Below, one piece after another: positions 1-6,481 of a stretch of DNA of 9,142 bases; the stretch's first letter is position 1, and every line of letters begins with the position of its first letter. The notes below the pieces were generated by a model. It saw only the letters and a program-made list of their open reading frames with translations. It did no database searches and was not told the DNA's origin. The stretch spans positions 1-9,142 of the forward strand of contig SMXE01000067.1 of the NCBI GenBank assembly GCA_004357015.1, written 5' to 3'. Source of the DNA: Caldithrix sp. (GTDB lineage Bacteria; Zhuqueibacterota; Zhuqueibacteria; Oceanimicrobiales; Oceanimicrobiaceae). The translations under genes and the position numbers were made by a program.

Positions 1-747
1 ATCGGGCAGGATAGCTTTACTGTCATTGCCGGCCCGTGCGCCGTGGAGAGCATTGAGCAGGCGGTCACCACGGCCAAAGCGGTGGAGAGCGCCGGGGCTA
101 AAGTCTTTCGCGGCTCCCTGTTCAAACCGCGGACATCGCCGTACTCATTCCAGGGCGTCGGCCCGGAGGGGATTGAGTTTCTCAAGATCATCCGGCAGGA
201 AACCAGCCTCTTGCTCGAAACCGAGATTCTCGCGATCGAGCATCTCGAGCTGCTGGCCGGACATGTCGACATTTTGCGCATCGGCTCCCGCAACATGGAC
301 AATTTTGAACTGCTCAAGGAAGTCGGCAAAGTGGCGAAACCGGTGCTTCTGAAACGTAACATGAGCGCGACCCTGGAAGAATTCCTGCTCGCGGCAGAGT
401 ACATCCTGGCCGAGGGCAACGAACAGGTAATCCTGTGCGAACGCGGCATTCGGACCTTTGAAACATACACCCGCAACACCCTCGATATCCTGGCTGTCCC
501 TGCCCTGAAAGAGCTTTCCCACCTGCCCGTAATCGTGGACCCGTCGCACAGCGCGGGCCGACGCAGCCTGGTCCCCGCTGCCAGCAAGGCCGCGCTGGCC
601 GTTGGAGCCGATGGCCTGCTGGTAGAAGTCCACCCCAATCCCGACCAGGCCAAGTCGGACGGTCAACAATCGCTCAGCATCCCGGAGTTTGAACAACTGA
701 TGCTCGAACTCAGGCAAGTTGCGGTACCGCTGGGCAAGGTTATTTAA
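1..747 (+). CDS. 3-deoxy-7-phosphoheptulonate (DAHP) synthase, type I-beta, 5'-truncated by window edge
   Basis: This enzyme condenses phosphoenolpyruvate with erythrose 4-phosphate to DAHP, the first step of the shikimate pathway to chorismate, in the cytoplasm. The frame is open from base 1, giving 248 residues with the true N-terminus outside the window. The family is usually about 340 residues, so some 90, possibly an N-terminal regulatory ferredoxin-like or ACT domain, are missing. Family signatures are intact: GPCAVES at residues 11-17, KPRTSPYSFQG at 42-52, the IGSRNMDNFELLKEVG block, CERGIRTFE, DPSHSAG and VEVHPNPDQAKSDG. The metal ligands expected from the family are all present: Cys13, His183, Glu209 and Asp220. 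The GTG at 43 is an internal codon within the GPC motif, not a start. Chorismate made downstream of this step feeds the MenF reaction encoded on the other strand, but co-regulation is not shown. The type I-beta assignment is secure; paralogue naming (aroF/aroG) is not. Confidence 0.95.
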   Translation: MGQDSFTVIAGPCAVESIEQAVTTAKAVESAGAKVFRGSLFKPRTSPYSFQGVGPEGIEFLKIIRQETSLLLETEILAIEHLELLAGHVDILRIGSRNMDNFELLKEVGKVAKPVLLKRNMSATLEEFLLAAEYILAEGNEQVILCERGIRTFETYTRNTLDILAVPALKELSHLPVIVDPSHSAGRRSLVPAASKAALAVGADGLLVEVHPNPDQAKSDGQQSLSIPEFEQLMLELRQVAVPLGKVI

Positions 748-761
748 TGGTGAATGACTCG

Positions 762-795
762 CTATTTGGTTATTGGATTATTGGTGACAGTGGCC
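762..795 (+). repeat. Degenerate ATTGG-type intergenic repeat, copy A
   Basis: Three imperfect units (CTATTTGG, TTATTGGA, TTATTGG) run in tandem and are followed by GTGACAGTGGCC. The words TGGTTATTG (767-775) and ACAGTG (787-792) are 11 bases apart. The same two words with the same spacing occur on the minus strand in the gap at 3315-3340, although the 11 bases between them are not conserved. This suggests, without proving, a decayed dispersed repeat family. Confidence 0.4.
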
Positions 796-811
796 GACTC
801 AGAGGGCAACC

Positions 812-837
812 CTTTGAGTTCTTTGCGTTTTTGCGCG
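812..837 (+). repeat. Imperfect nonamer tandem repeat (CTTTGCGTT-like, 3 units)
   Basis: CTTTGAGTT (812-820) is followed directly by CTTTGCGTT (821-829) and the partial, diverged unit TTTGCGCG (830-837). The first two differ at one base. Function is unknown. Its short, decayed form looks like a remnant of a simple intergenic repeat rather than an operator. Confidence 0.4.
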
Positions 838-839
838 AT

Positions 840-860
840 GCTGAGAAAAGGCAACTCAGC
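840..860 (+). terminator. Small hairpin after the DAHP synthase gene, weak terminator candidate
   Basis: GCTGAG (840-845) pairs perfectly with CTCAGC (855-860) across a 9-base loop. The helix can be lengthened by A838-T862 with flanking G-T wobbles. It is followed only by GTTTATC, not a proper T-run, so intrinsic termination is doubtful. It lies 93 bases past the DAHP synthase stop and 64 bases before menG. Confidence 0.25.
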
Positions 861-924
861 GTTTATCAGCAAGTCAGCGTCCAATTATTTGGTTGCAAGT
901 GAATGAAATCAACCTACGTCCAAA

Positions 925-1692
925 ATGACAAATTTTGCCGACCTGAAGCAATCTGACCTCGACCGCCAGAAGCGGCAGGAGTACGTCACTCAACTGTTCG
1001 ACAATCTTGCGCCGCGCTACGACCGTTTCAACCGCGCGGTCAGTCTTTTCCGCGACGAAGCGTGGCGAAACAAGACAATTCAACTCCTTGGAGAAAACCG
1101 TTCCGGCGCGATTCTGGACCTGGCCGCCGGCACCGGCGATCTGGCGCACTCGGCCCTCCGGCTCGGCGCCCGTCAGGTGCACGTTTTTGACATCTCGCGC
1201 GAAATGCTCACTTTCGCCAAAGAGAAATTCCGGCGCCAGAGCGACATGCAAACAAACGCGGCCTTCGAGCTCGGCAGTGCCGAGTCGCTGCCTTTTAAAG
1301 AAGGGGCAATGGATGGCGTGGTCAGCGGCTTTGCCATGCGCAACGTCTTTCACTTTCTGGACGACGTTTTGGCCGAGGTCTATCGCGTTCTCAAACCGGG
1401 CGGCAGCGTTGCGATTCTCGAGTTAAGCCAGCCAGACAACCCGCTTCTAAGACACGGCTTCCGGTTGCACATGAAAATCGTTATGCCGGCAATTGGCAAG
1501 CTAACCACGGGTGATTCCGCACCCTTCGCGTACCTCAGAGAAACCACGATGACTTTTCTCACCCGTGAGCAATTCAAGCGGCGCCTGGAACGCGCCGGTT
1601 TTGTGCAAGTAAAATGGCACTGTTTCATGCTGGGCGCCATCGCTGTTCACTACGGAACCAAACCCCACCGAACATCCATTTCAGACCGTTAA
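925..1692 (+). CDS. menG: Demethylmenaquinone methyltransferase (UbiE/MenG family)
   Basis: This SAM-dependent methyltransferase converts demethylmenaquinone to menaquinone, the last step of the pathway. It is 255 residues, the usual family length. Visible features in order are RYDRFNRAVS at 31-40 (the family YD-x-x-N segment), SAM motif I ILDLAAGTGDLA at 63-74 and VFDIS with acidic Asp89 at the end of strand 2. ESLPF, GFAMRNV and YRVLKPGG then lead into the C-terminal MPAIGKL, YLRETTMTF and AVHYGTKP segments typical of UbiE/COQ5. ATG 925 is the first start after an in-frame TGA at 904-906; no Shine-Dalgarno is visible ahead of it. It could also methylate a ubiquinone precursor in a ubiquinone maker, but the men operon facing it makes MenG the sensible name. 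It is not part of that operon: it is on the opposite strand, 1.7 kb away. Confidence 0.93.
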   Translation: MTNFADLKQSDLDRQKRQEYVTQLFDNLAPRYDRFNRAVSLFRDEAWRNKTIQLLGENRSGAILDLAAGTGDLAHSALRLGARQVHVFDISREMLTFAKEKFRRQSDMQTNAAFELGSAESLPFKEGAMDGVVSGFAMRNVFHFLDDVLAEVYRVLKPGGSVAILELSQPDNPLLRHGFRLHMKIVMPAIGKLTTGDSAPFAYLRETTMTFLTREQFKRRLERAGFVQVKWHCFMLGAIAVHYGTKPHRTSISDR

Positions 1693-1771
1693 CACGCCGA
1701 CGCAAACTTTCTGCGAAATCTAAGATTGGAAGGTACTTACTTTTCGTTGTAAGCAACCTGCCACCATAACG

Positions 1772-1791
1772 TTTACGCCACTTTACGCCAC
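1772..1791 (+). repeat. Perfect tandem duplication of TTTACGCCAC
   Basis: The decamer TTTACGCCAC occurs twice back to back (1772-1781 and 1782-1791), ending directly at the Shine-Dalgarno of the lipoprotein gene. The period of one helical turn and the position in the 5' leader would suit a protein-binding site or a translational control element. A chance slippage duplication is equally possible from one sequence. Confidence 0.6.
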
Positions 1792-1796
1792 AAGGA
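1792..1796 (+). promoter_or_regulatory. Shine-Dalgarno of the lipoprotein gene
   Basis: AAGGA lies 9 bases before ATG 1806 and selects that start over the in-frame ATG at 1815. The intervening ATG at 1797 is followed at once by a stop (ATG TGA). This is the clearest ribosome binding site on the plus strand of the window. Confidence 0.7.
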
Positions 1797-1805
1797 ATGT
1801 GAACG

Positions 1806-3245
1806 ATGTATAACATGTTAAAAGACATCACCCTTATAATAGCCGCTCTGGCCTTCATTCTCGTCAACCAAAATTGCGGGAGCGATTCGCTGGTGGCGCC
1901 TTCAGATCTTGCCTTCATCCAGGGCAAAGTCATCCAGACCGGCACCCTGCGTGCGATAGAGGACGTGCTCGTCAGGACACTCTCTTTCACAAACGAAACC
2001 ACGACCGATTCGAAGGGTGAATACAGATTGGAAATTCCCCTCCTGAACTCCGACTCCCGGGTGCTACAAGTCAACTTTTCAAAGCCTGGATTTTCGGAAG
2101 AAACAGTCCCTGTTTCCGCGATGAACGGAACGGTCACGAAAGTCCCCGACATCACTTTGATTGAGGTCGGCGATATCGCTGTCAGCAGCGGACCTGCCGC
2201 AAACATCATTCTGGTGGAAGTTGAAACCAGCAGCGTTTTTGTGAAAGGCTCCGGTGGCAACGAAACATCAGACATCACCTTCGAAGTGCGGGACAACGAA
2301 GGGATCCCCGTCGATCTCGACCACAAGGAAATGGTACATTTTCGAATTGAGGGCGGGCCAAACGGGGGAGAGTTTCTCTCCCCGGACTCGCTCGAAACCA
2401 ACAACAATGGCCGGGTTATGGCGACCATCAACAGCGGCATCTTTGCCGGCGCGCTGCAGGTCGTTGCAACCATTCCCGGGAAAATAATTTCCTCCGCGCC
2501 GGTGCCGATTTCCATACACGGCGGCCTGCCCGACCTGGCGCACTTTTCGACAGCAGTGGAAAATCTCAACTTTCCGGGGTATAATCTTTTCGGCCTTGAG
2601 GATAGAATCACCGCCTTCGTCGGCGACCGGTTTTCAAATCCGGTGCCGCCAGGGACGTCTGTTCAATATCAGAGTACAGGCGGCATTGTTGCGGGCTCAG
2701 CGGTCACGGACGCCCTCGGCCGCGCATCCGCAGTTCTTACCTCTGCCGAACCGAGGCCCCAGGGCATCAATTTCGGCAGCCTGAAAAGAATCCAACCGGG
2801 AGATCTGCCGGCGTATTTTGCGGAAAAAGGCTATTCCCTTATCACAGCGCAGACCATCGATGAAAACCAGGAAACAATCTATGCTGAAGCAATTGTGCTC
2901 TTTTCCGGCGTGGCCGGCATCAGCGCCGTCGATCCGACTTCTTTCAGCCTGCAGGCAGGTGAGTCACAATTCTTCACATACTCTGTCAACGATCAAAACA
3001 ACAATCCACTGGCACCGGGAACGGCGATTTCGGTAACTGCAACGGCAGGGGAAGTGACCGGAGACACAAACATAAATATGCGTGACACGCTTTTCAGAGG
3101 GGGCGGCAGCACTAACTTCGCCTTTGTGCTTGCAAATTCCAAACCGGACGACCTCGACGGCCCGCAGGACGTGACCGTACTCATCTCTGTACGCGGCCCT
3201 AACGGGGATGCTTCCGCGCTGATCCCAGGCCGGATGTTTCCGTGA
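1806..3245 (+). CDS. Secreted, probably lipid-anchored protein with carboxypeptidase-regulatory-like and Ig-like (Big_1-type) domains
   Basis: This 479-residue exported protein has no catalytic motif. Residues 1-24 look like a signal peptide: one early Lys6, a hydrophobic core at 8-20, then Cys24-Gly-Ser. Cys24 could be lipidated, but the preceding Asn-Gln-Asn is a poor lipobox. Residues about 37-121 resemble the carboxypeptidase-regulatory-like beta-sandwich (GKV, T-TDSKGEYRLEI, VPDITL). About 130-238 is a Big_1/invasin-like Ig module with VRDNEGIPVD, GGPNGGEF, ET-N-GRV and AGALQVVA. About 240-367 is a second, with DRFSNPVPPGTSV and STGGI; 371-479 is a probable third and more diverged module. 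Such modules usually form stiff surface stalks or adhesins. No effector or anchoring C-terminus is seen after them, so its role is unknown. It follows menG by 113 bases with its own strong Shine-Dalgarno; a link to quinone synthesis is not implied. Confidence 0.85.
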   Translation: MYNMLKDITLIIAALAFILVNQNCGSDSLVAPSDLAFIQGKVIQTGTLRAIEDVLVRTLSFTNETTTDSKGEYRLEIPLLNSDSRVLQVNFSKPGFSEETVPVSAMNGTVTKVPDITLIEVGDIAVSSGPAANIILVEVETSSVFVKGSGGNETSDITFEVRDNEGIPVDLDHKEMVHFRIEGGPNGGEFLSPDSLETNNNGRVMATINSGIFAGALQVVATIPGKIISSAPVPISIHGGLPDLAHFSTAVENLNFPGYNLFGLEDRITAFVGDRFSNPVPPGTSVQYQSTGGIVAGSAVTDALGRASAVLTSAEPRPQGINFGSLKRIQPGDLPAYFAEKGYSLITAQTIDENQETIYAEAIVLFSGVAGISAVDPTSFSLQAGESQFFTYSVNDQNNNPLAPGTAISVTATAGEVTGDTNINMRDTLFRGGGSTNFAFVLANSKPDDLDGPQDVTVLISVRGPNGDASALIPGRMFP

Positions 3246-3301
3246 TGCTCCGGGCAGTTGCAGGTTGTTTCAAAATTACCTACAAAACTCCAAAATACGC
3301 G

Positions 3302-3340
3302 TTTGGCCATTAGTCACTGTTAGGTGATTTACAATAACCA
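3302..3340 (-). repeat. Degenerate intergenic repeat, copy B (inverted relative to copy A)
   Basis: Read on the minus strand, TGGTTATTG (3340-3332), 11 bases, ACAGTG (3320-3315) and then ACTAATGGCC match the layout of copy A at 767-795. Copy A has ACAGTGGCC directly, as if seven bases (TGACTAA or ACTAATG) were lost. The 11-base spacer itself is not conserved, so the relationship is suggestive only. Confidence 0.35.
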
Positions 3341-3357
3341 TTTTGACTTAATGAATT

Positions 3358-3383
3358 TTTTGGCGAATAGCTAATTGCCAAAA
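3358..3383. terminator. AT-rich hairpin in the convergent gap, weak bidirectional terminator candidate
   Basis: TTTTGGC (3358-3364) pairs with GCCAAAA (3377-3383) across a 12-base loop. It sits 15 bases past the menE stop and 113 bases past the lipoprotein stop, a natural place for a shared terminator. Neither strand shows a T-run after the stem, so support is weak. Confidence 0.3.
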
Positions 3384-3397
3384 GCCAATCGCTCAAT

Positions 3398-4534
3398 TTA
3401 GTTATACGGGGAACCTGCCAACAAGCGATCGAGGTTCAACTTTCTGTTGATTTTGCCGGTGGGAGTGCGAACCAATTTGTCCAGCGAATAAAATCGCTGC
3501 GGCACTTCATGCTTTTCAAGCTTGTCTGAAAGTCCGGCGCGCAAACCTGCCACAACGCGAGCAGGCAACTCAACACTCTCAACAACACAAACGACCATCT
3601 CGCCCAGCCTTTCGTCCGGAACGCCGCCCACAAACAAAACCAGCTCGTTGCACTCACCCAGCGCCGCAAGAATTTCGGCAACGGCCAGTTCCACCCTTTC
3701 GGCGTGAACTTTCATACCACCGCTGTTGATGACGTTGTCAATTCTGCCAAGCCACCGGAAGTCACGTTTCGATACCAATTCGATCATATCGTTTGTCACC
3801 AGTCGTTCATTTCTCGTCACACCGGACTTGATTATCAGGCAGCCACGCACGTCCTGGCCGACTTCAACCTCGGGAAGCGCTTGATACGACTCAGATTTGT
3901 CAACGCCATTCAGCCGCCGCAACGCAATGTGGCTCGCGGTCTCGGTCATGCCAAATGTCTGATAAACCGGAGCGCGAACTTGTTCGAGCTTCTCCTGAAG
4001 CTGCAAGGGTAGTGGCCCGCCGCCAACCAAAATCGTTTTCATCTCGTTCAGACCTGCCAGGCCGGATTTACCAGATGCCAAAATTGCGTAAAGCTGCAGC
4101 GGCACCAGCGCAATAAAATCAAAACGCTGCTTCGAACTTTCGCCAAAAGAGCGAAAAGGATTGCCTGATGGTTCAACCACTGTCAGGGCAAGACCGAGTT
4201 CCAGCCCGCGTACCAGCATCATGAGTCCCCCGATATGCTGCGGAGAGAGGCAAACGAAAGCACGGTCTCCGGATTGCAGACTCAGCGCTTTCGCGGTCAT
4301 GTGCGCACTCAACTTCATCTGGCCGCGGCTCAGTTGAATCACCCTTGGCGGTCCGGTAGATCCGGAGGTCTTAACGCTGAACGCCTCCTCACCCGAAAGC
4401 CAGCGGCCGCAAAACGACAAGGTGGCCATTTCATTTTCTTTAAGTTCGTCAGAATTCAAATTCCGATAATTGGCCAGAATCCATTCTTTTGAAAACCGCT
4501 TTCCGTTGAGAGCAAGTGCCGCAAAGTCAGCCAT
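3398..4534 (-). CDS. menE: o-succinylbenzoate-CoA ligase (short MenE)
   Basis: This cytoplasmic adenylate-forming ligase activates o-succinylbenzoate (OSB) to OSB-AMP and then OSB-CoA. It is 378 residues, against roughly 450-490 in E. coli and Bacillus. Motifs are: P-loop TSGSTGPPR at 56-64; SPQHIGGLM at 97-105; ILVGGGPLP at 168-176; YQTFGMTETASH at 191-202; GRIDNVINSGGMKV at 263-276; and TPTGKINR with catalytic Lys361. The P-loop Lys is replaced by Arg64, a conservative but unusual change. The first 80-90 residues of the long family members are absent. ATG 4534 is chosen because it overlaps the menC stop in ATGGCTGA. The frame stays open upstream to 4786, but that stretch lies wholly over menC and encodes an Arg/Ser/Cys-rich sequence unlike the family. 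The short form resembles that of Bacteroidota-type clusters (from memory). Last gene of the operon. Confidence 0.93.
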   Translation of the reverse strand: MADFAALALNGKRFSKEWILANYRNLNSDELKENEMATLSFCGRWLSGEEAFSVKTSGSTGPPRVIQLSRGQMKLSAHMTAKALSLQSGDRAFVCLSPQHIGGLMMLVRGLELGLALTVVEPSGNPFRSFGESSKQRFDFIALVPLQLYAILASGKSGLAGLNEMKTILVGGGPLPLQLQEKLEQVRAPVYQTFGMTETASHIALRRLNGVDKSESYQALPEVEVGQDVRGCLIIKSGVTRNERLVTNDMIELVSKRDFRWLGRIDNVINSGGMKVHAERVELAVAEILAALGECNELVLFVGGVPDERLGEMVVCVVESVELPARVVAGLRAGLSDKLEKHEVPQRFYSLDKLVRTPTGKINRKLNLDRLLAGSPYN

Positions 4535-5606
4535 CAAGTTCTCGCAAGTACAGTTCCGACAAATCCTTAATTTGAGCGGAATACCCTTCCGCAAAGAAAT
4601 GCAGGCAGCCCTTTGACAACCGCACAGGTGAGCCGAAATTCCATCGGTAGAGCTGCCCACTTCCCAGCCCCTGCGCCATGTTGGTATCGAGTGTGCTCGT
4701 CCACTGGCACAGGATGTTGTGGCCAATGTTCGACTCCATGATCGACGTAATCCAGTAGCCGGTGTTGGTCGCAGCAGCGACATCAAGCCAGTCCTGTGTG
4801 GCAGCCAGTCCGCCCAACAAAGTTGGTTTCAAAATAAGGTAATGTGGTTGAATCGTATGCAGCAAATCTTTTTTTGCTGCCGGCGAATTTATGCCAATAA
4901 GCTCCTCATCCATTGCGATAGGGATCCCGCTCATTCTGCAAATTTGTGCCATCGCTTGCCACTGGCCAGCCTTAATGGGCTGTTCCAGAGAGTGGACGCC
5001 GAACTCCGCCAGCCGCTCGATCTTGTCCAGAGCCGAGTCCGGCGTAAATGCGCCGTTGGCGTCGAGGCGCAACTCAATTTGATCTGCGGGAAACTCGCGG
5101 CGGATTTCGCGCAGCAAATCGCATTCAGTGTCAAATTCGAGCGCGCCGACTTTAAGTTTGATGCATTTGAAGCCTGCGGCGACCTTTTCCTCTACCTGCC
5201 GTAGCATATCCGGGACCTCGCTCATGATGATCAAACCATTGCTCGGAATGCTGCTTTTGCCTGTTGTGAAGGGCGTATCGAAAATCCGTTGCCGGCCGCA
5301 GCGTTCGACATCCAGAAACGCGCTCTCAACCCCAAACCGGATAGCAGGCCAGTCTGCAAGATCGAGCTCCGCCTGTGTCGCACCCGTGCTTAAAGCTCCG
5401 CAAACTTGTTCCAACTTTTCCTCCAGCCCTGACACGGCGTCCATGCTCAAACCTGGCACCGGCGCACACTCACCCAACCCGAACAGATCGCCTTCTTTCA
5501 TGCCGATGATGTACGTTTCCCGTTCGTGCAGGACGCCACGAGAAGTGCCCATTGGCCGGAGAAATTTCAAAGTGAATTTTTGGAAAGTTACTGGTCCGGA
5601 TATCAA
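4527..5606 (-). CDS. menC: o-succinylbenzoate synthase (enolase superfamily), TTG start
   Basis: MenC dehydrates SHCHC to o-succinylbenzoate. The 359-residue protein shows the muconate-lactonizing-enzyme subgroup layout. An N-terminal capping domain carries GLGECAPVPGLS at 43-54. The barrel follows, with catalytic KxK Lys150/Lys152 in IKLKVG, metal ligands Asp182 (RLDANG), Glu208 (LEQP) and Asp233 (MDEE), and the facing Lys260 (ILKPTLLGG). All five expected active-site positions are filled. The start is inferred as TTG at 5606-5604, overlapping the menA stop as TTGA. No ATG or GTG lies between it and the upstream in-frame TAG at 5636-5634, and a GGGA sits about 8 bases before it. The next Met is residue 19, which would cut into the first strand region. 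It overlaps menE by 8 bases. Confusion with other enolase-family enzymes (dipeptide epimerases, N-acylamino acid racemases) is unlikely given the operon. Confidence 0.93.
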   Translation of the reverse strand: MISGPVTFQKFTLKFLRPMGTSRGVLHERETYIIGMKEGDLFGLGECAPVPGLSMDAVSGLEEKLEQVCGALSTGATQAELDLADWPAIRFGVESAFLDVERCGRQRIFDTPFTTGKSSIPSNGLIIMSEVPDMLRQVEEKVAAGFKCIKLKVGALEFDTECDLLREIRREFPADQIELRLDANGAFTPDSALDKIERLAEFGVHSLEQPIKAGQWQAMAQICRMSGIPIAMDEELIGINSPAAKKDLLHTIQPHYLILKPTLLGGLAATQDWLDVAAATNTGYWITSIMESNIGHNILCQWTSTLDTNMAQGLGSGQLYRWNFGSPVRLSKGCLHFFAEGYSAQIKDLSELYLRELDG

Positions 5607-6481
5607 AACAAAATTCCCGCACCAAAGCTGAAACTAAATAGCAAGGTGGTGACGGCCATTTGTTTAAGATAGGGATCGAGCTGGCAAGCCTCCTTTCGAG
5701 AGGAGACCGCCACACCATTCCAGAGAATGAGGGGCAGCGTTATCAGAAACAAAAACTGAAGCGGATGACTGTAGTTCAGGATCACGTAAGCAACCGCCGC
5801 CGAAATACCCAGCATAAGAAGGAACCAGTGGTAAATACGAGCCCGGCCCGGCCCCAGCCGTACGGGCAGGGTAATTTTTCCGGCAAGCCGGTCAGATTCC
5901 ATGTCGCGAATGTTGTTCACGTTTAACACCGCGACACAAAAGAATCCACAGGACGCAGCGGGCAGAAGGATCTCGAAGTTGAAATCATGCGTGTGCAGGT
6001 AGTACGACCCCATCACGCCCACAATTCCGAAAAAGACAAACACAAAAATATCGCCGAGCCCGACGTAGCCGTACGGCTTCGGGCCGGCCGTGTAAGCCAC
6101 GGCGGCAGCGATGGCTGCCAGGCCCGCCGCGTGGAAAATCAAACTTTCTCCCCGGATGAGCCAGTATCCAAATGCGAGGCACAATCCGACAAACACCACG
6201 ACGGCGCTGCGCATGGCGCCGGCGGAAATGCTGCCCGACTGCGTCGCCCTTAGCGGTCCTGCGCGCCGCGTGCTGTCAGCCCCGTGAACGCTGTCGCCGA
6301 AGTCGTTGGCCAGGTTCGACAAAACCTGCAACAACACCGCGGTCAAAAAGCAGAGCAGCGCGATCCGCCAGGAGAAAGCGCCTTGCGCTGCTGCCAAGAA
6401 ACTGCCCAATGCGATGCTCGCCGTGGCCAGCGGCAACGTGCGCAGTCGAAAGGCAGACAGCCAAATCCGGATTCGACTCAT
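5603..6481 (-). CDS. menA: 1,4-dihydroxy-2-naphthoate polyprenyltransferase
   Basis: This UbiA-superfamily integral membrane enzyme attaches the polyprenyl chain to 1,4-dihydroxy-2-naphthoate with loss of CO2, giving demethylmenaquinone. The 292-residue protein is dominated by hydrophobic helices (about eight or nine). Both Asp-rich prenyl-diphosphate/Mg2+ motifs are present: NDFGD at 59-63 in [14 protein letters not shown], and NNIRDMESD at 189-197, followed by [14 protein letters not shown] at 73-76 and [15 protein letters not shown] at 130-144 are typical of MenA rather than UbiA. The start ATG 6481 overlaps the menB stop in ATGA, and its own TGA overlaps the TTG of menC. It is the only membrane protein in the operon and would be the point where the soluble intermediates enter the membrane. 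Prenyl chain length cannot be read from the sequence. Confidence 0.95.
   Translation of the reverse strand: MSRIRIWLSAFRLRTLPLATASIALGSFLAAAQGAFSWRIALLCFLTAVLLQVLSNLANDFGDSVHGADSTRRAGPLRATQSGSISAGAMRSAVVVFVGLCLAFGYWLIRGESLIFHAAGLAAIAAAVAYTAGPKPYGYVGLGDIFVFVFFGIVGVMGSYYLHTHDFNFEILLPAASCGFFCVAVLNVNNIRDMESDRLAGKITLPVRLGPGRARIYHWFLLMLGISAAVAYVILNYSHPLQFLFLITLPLILWNGVAVSSRKEACQLDPYLKQMAVTTLLFSFSFGAGILF

Larger units (their letters stand above)
748..924. other. Intergenic gap between DAHP synthase and menG, holding degenerate short repeats
   Basis: This 177-base gap has no convincing ORF. From left to right it contains ATTGG-type imperfect repeats (762-784), three imperfect nonamers related to CTTTGCGTT (812-837) and a small hairpin (840-860). 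Three TCAGC words follow at 856, 866 and 874. No clear sigma-70 promoter pair could be assigned. The gap is long enough that menG could have its own promoter. Confidence 0.6.
1693..1805. other. Intergenic gap upstream of the Ig-like lipoprotein gene
   Basis: This 113-base gap has no ORF. It holds a weak 5-bp inverted repeat (CTTAC 1736-1740 / GTAAG 1749-1753, 8-base loop), the perfect tandem decamer at 1772-1791, and the Shine-Dalgarno that sets the next start. No promoter hexamers with acceptable spacing could be assigned. Confidence 0.55.
3246..3397. other. Convergent intergenic gap between the lipoprotein gene and menE
   Basis: This 152-base AT-rich gap lies between two gene ends that face each other, so it should hold termination signals for both strands. 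It has no ORF. It contains an AT-rich hairpin near the menE end and a minus-strand relative of the repeat found at 762-795. No hairpin followed by a T-run was found on either strand. Confidence 0.6.

Noticed and set aside
145..717. 190-codon open frame antisense to the DAHP synthase gene
   Set aside because: The plus strand carries unmistakable conserved DAHP synthase motifs throughout; the antisense frame shows none.
856..878. Three TCAGC direct repeats as a possible iteron or operator array
   Set aside because: Five-base words with uneven spacing (10 and 8) are too short to separate from chance, and the first is part of the hairpin.
903..927. Alternative menG start at ATG 903
   Set aside because: It is out of frame with the gene, and the menG frame has a TGA at 904-906.
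1736..1753. CTTAC / GTAAG inverted repeat as terminator of menG
   Set aside because: The stem is only 5 bp, AT-rich, and has no following T-run.
1726..1770. Possible promoter elements TTGGAA, TTGTAA and CATAAC ahead of the lipoprotein gene
   Set aside because: No pairing gives a spacer near 17 bases with an acceptable -10 element, so no promoter is claimed.
1625..2611. 328-codon open frame on the minus strand
   Set aside because: It is antisense to the end of menG and the first half of the lipoprotein gene, has no recognisable domain or ribosome site, and has a composition typical of a shadow frame (rich in Ser, Arg, Pro, Thr).
4535..4786. In-frame 84-residue N-terminal extension of MenE
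   Set aside because: It lies wholly over the menC coding region, is rich in Arg, Ser and Cys, shows none of the MenE N-terminal domain and lacks family motifs. ATG 4534 in the menC overlap explains the gene better.
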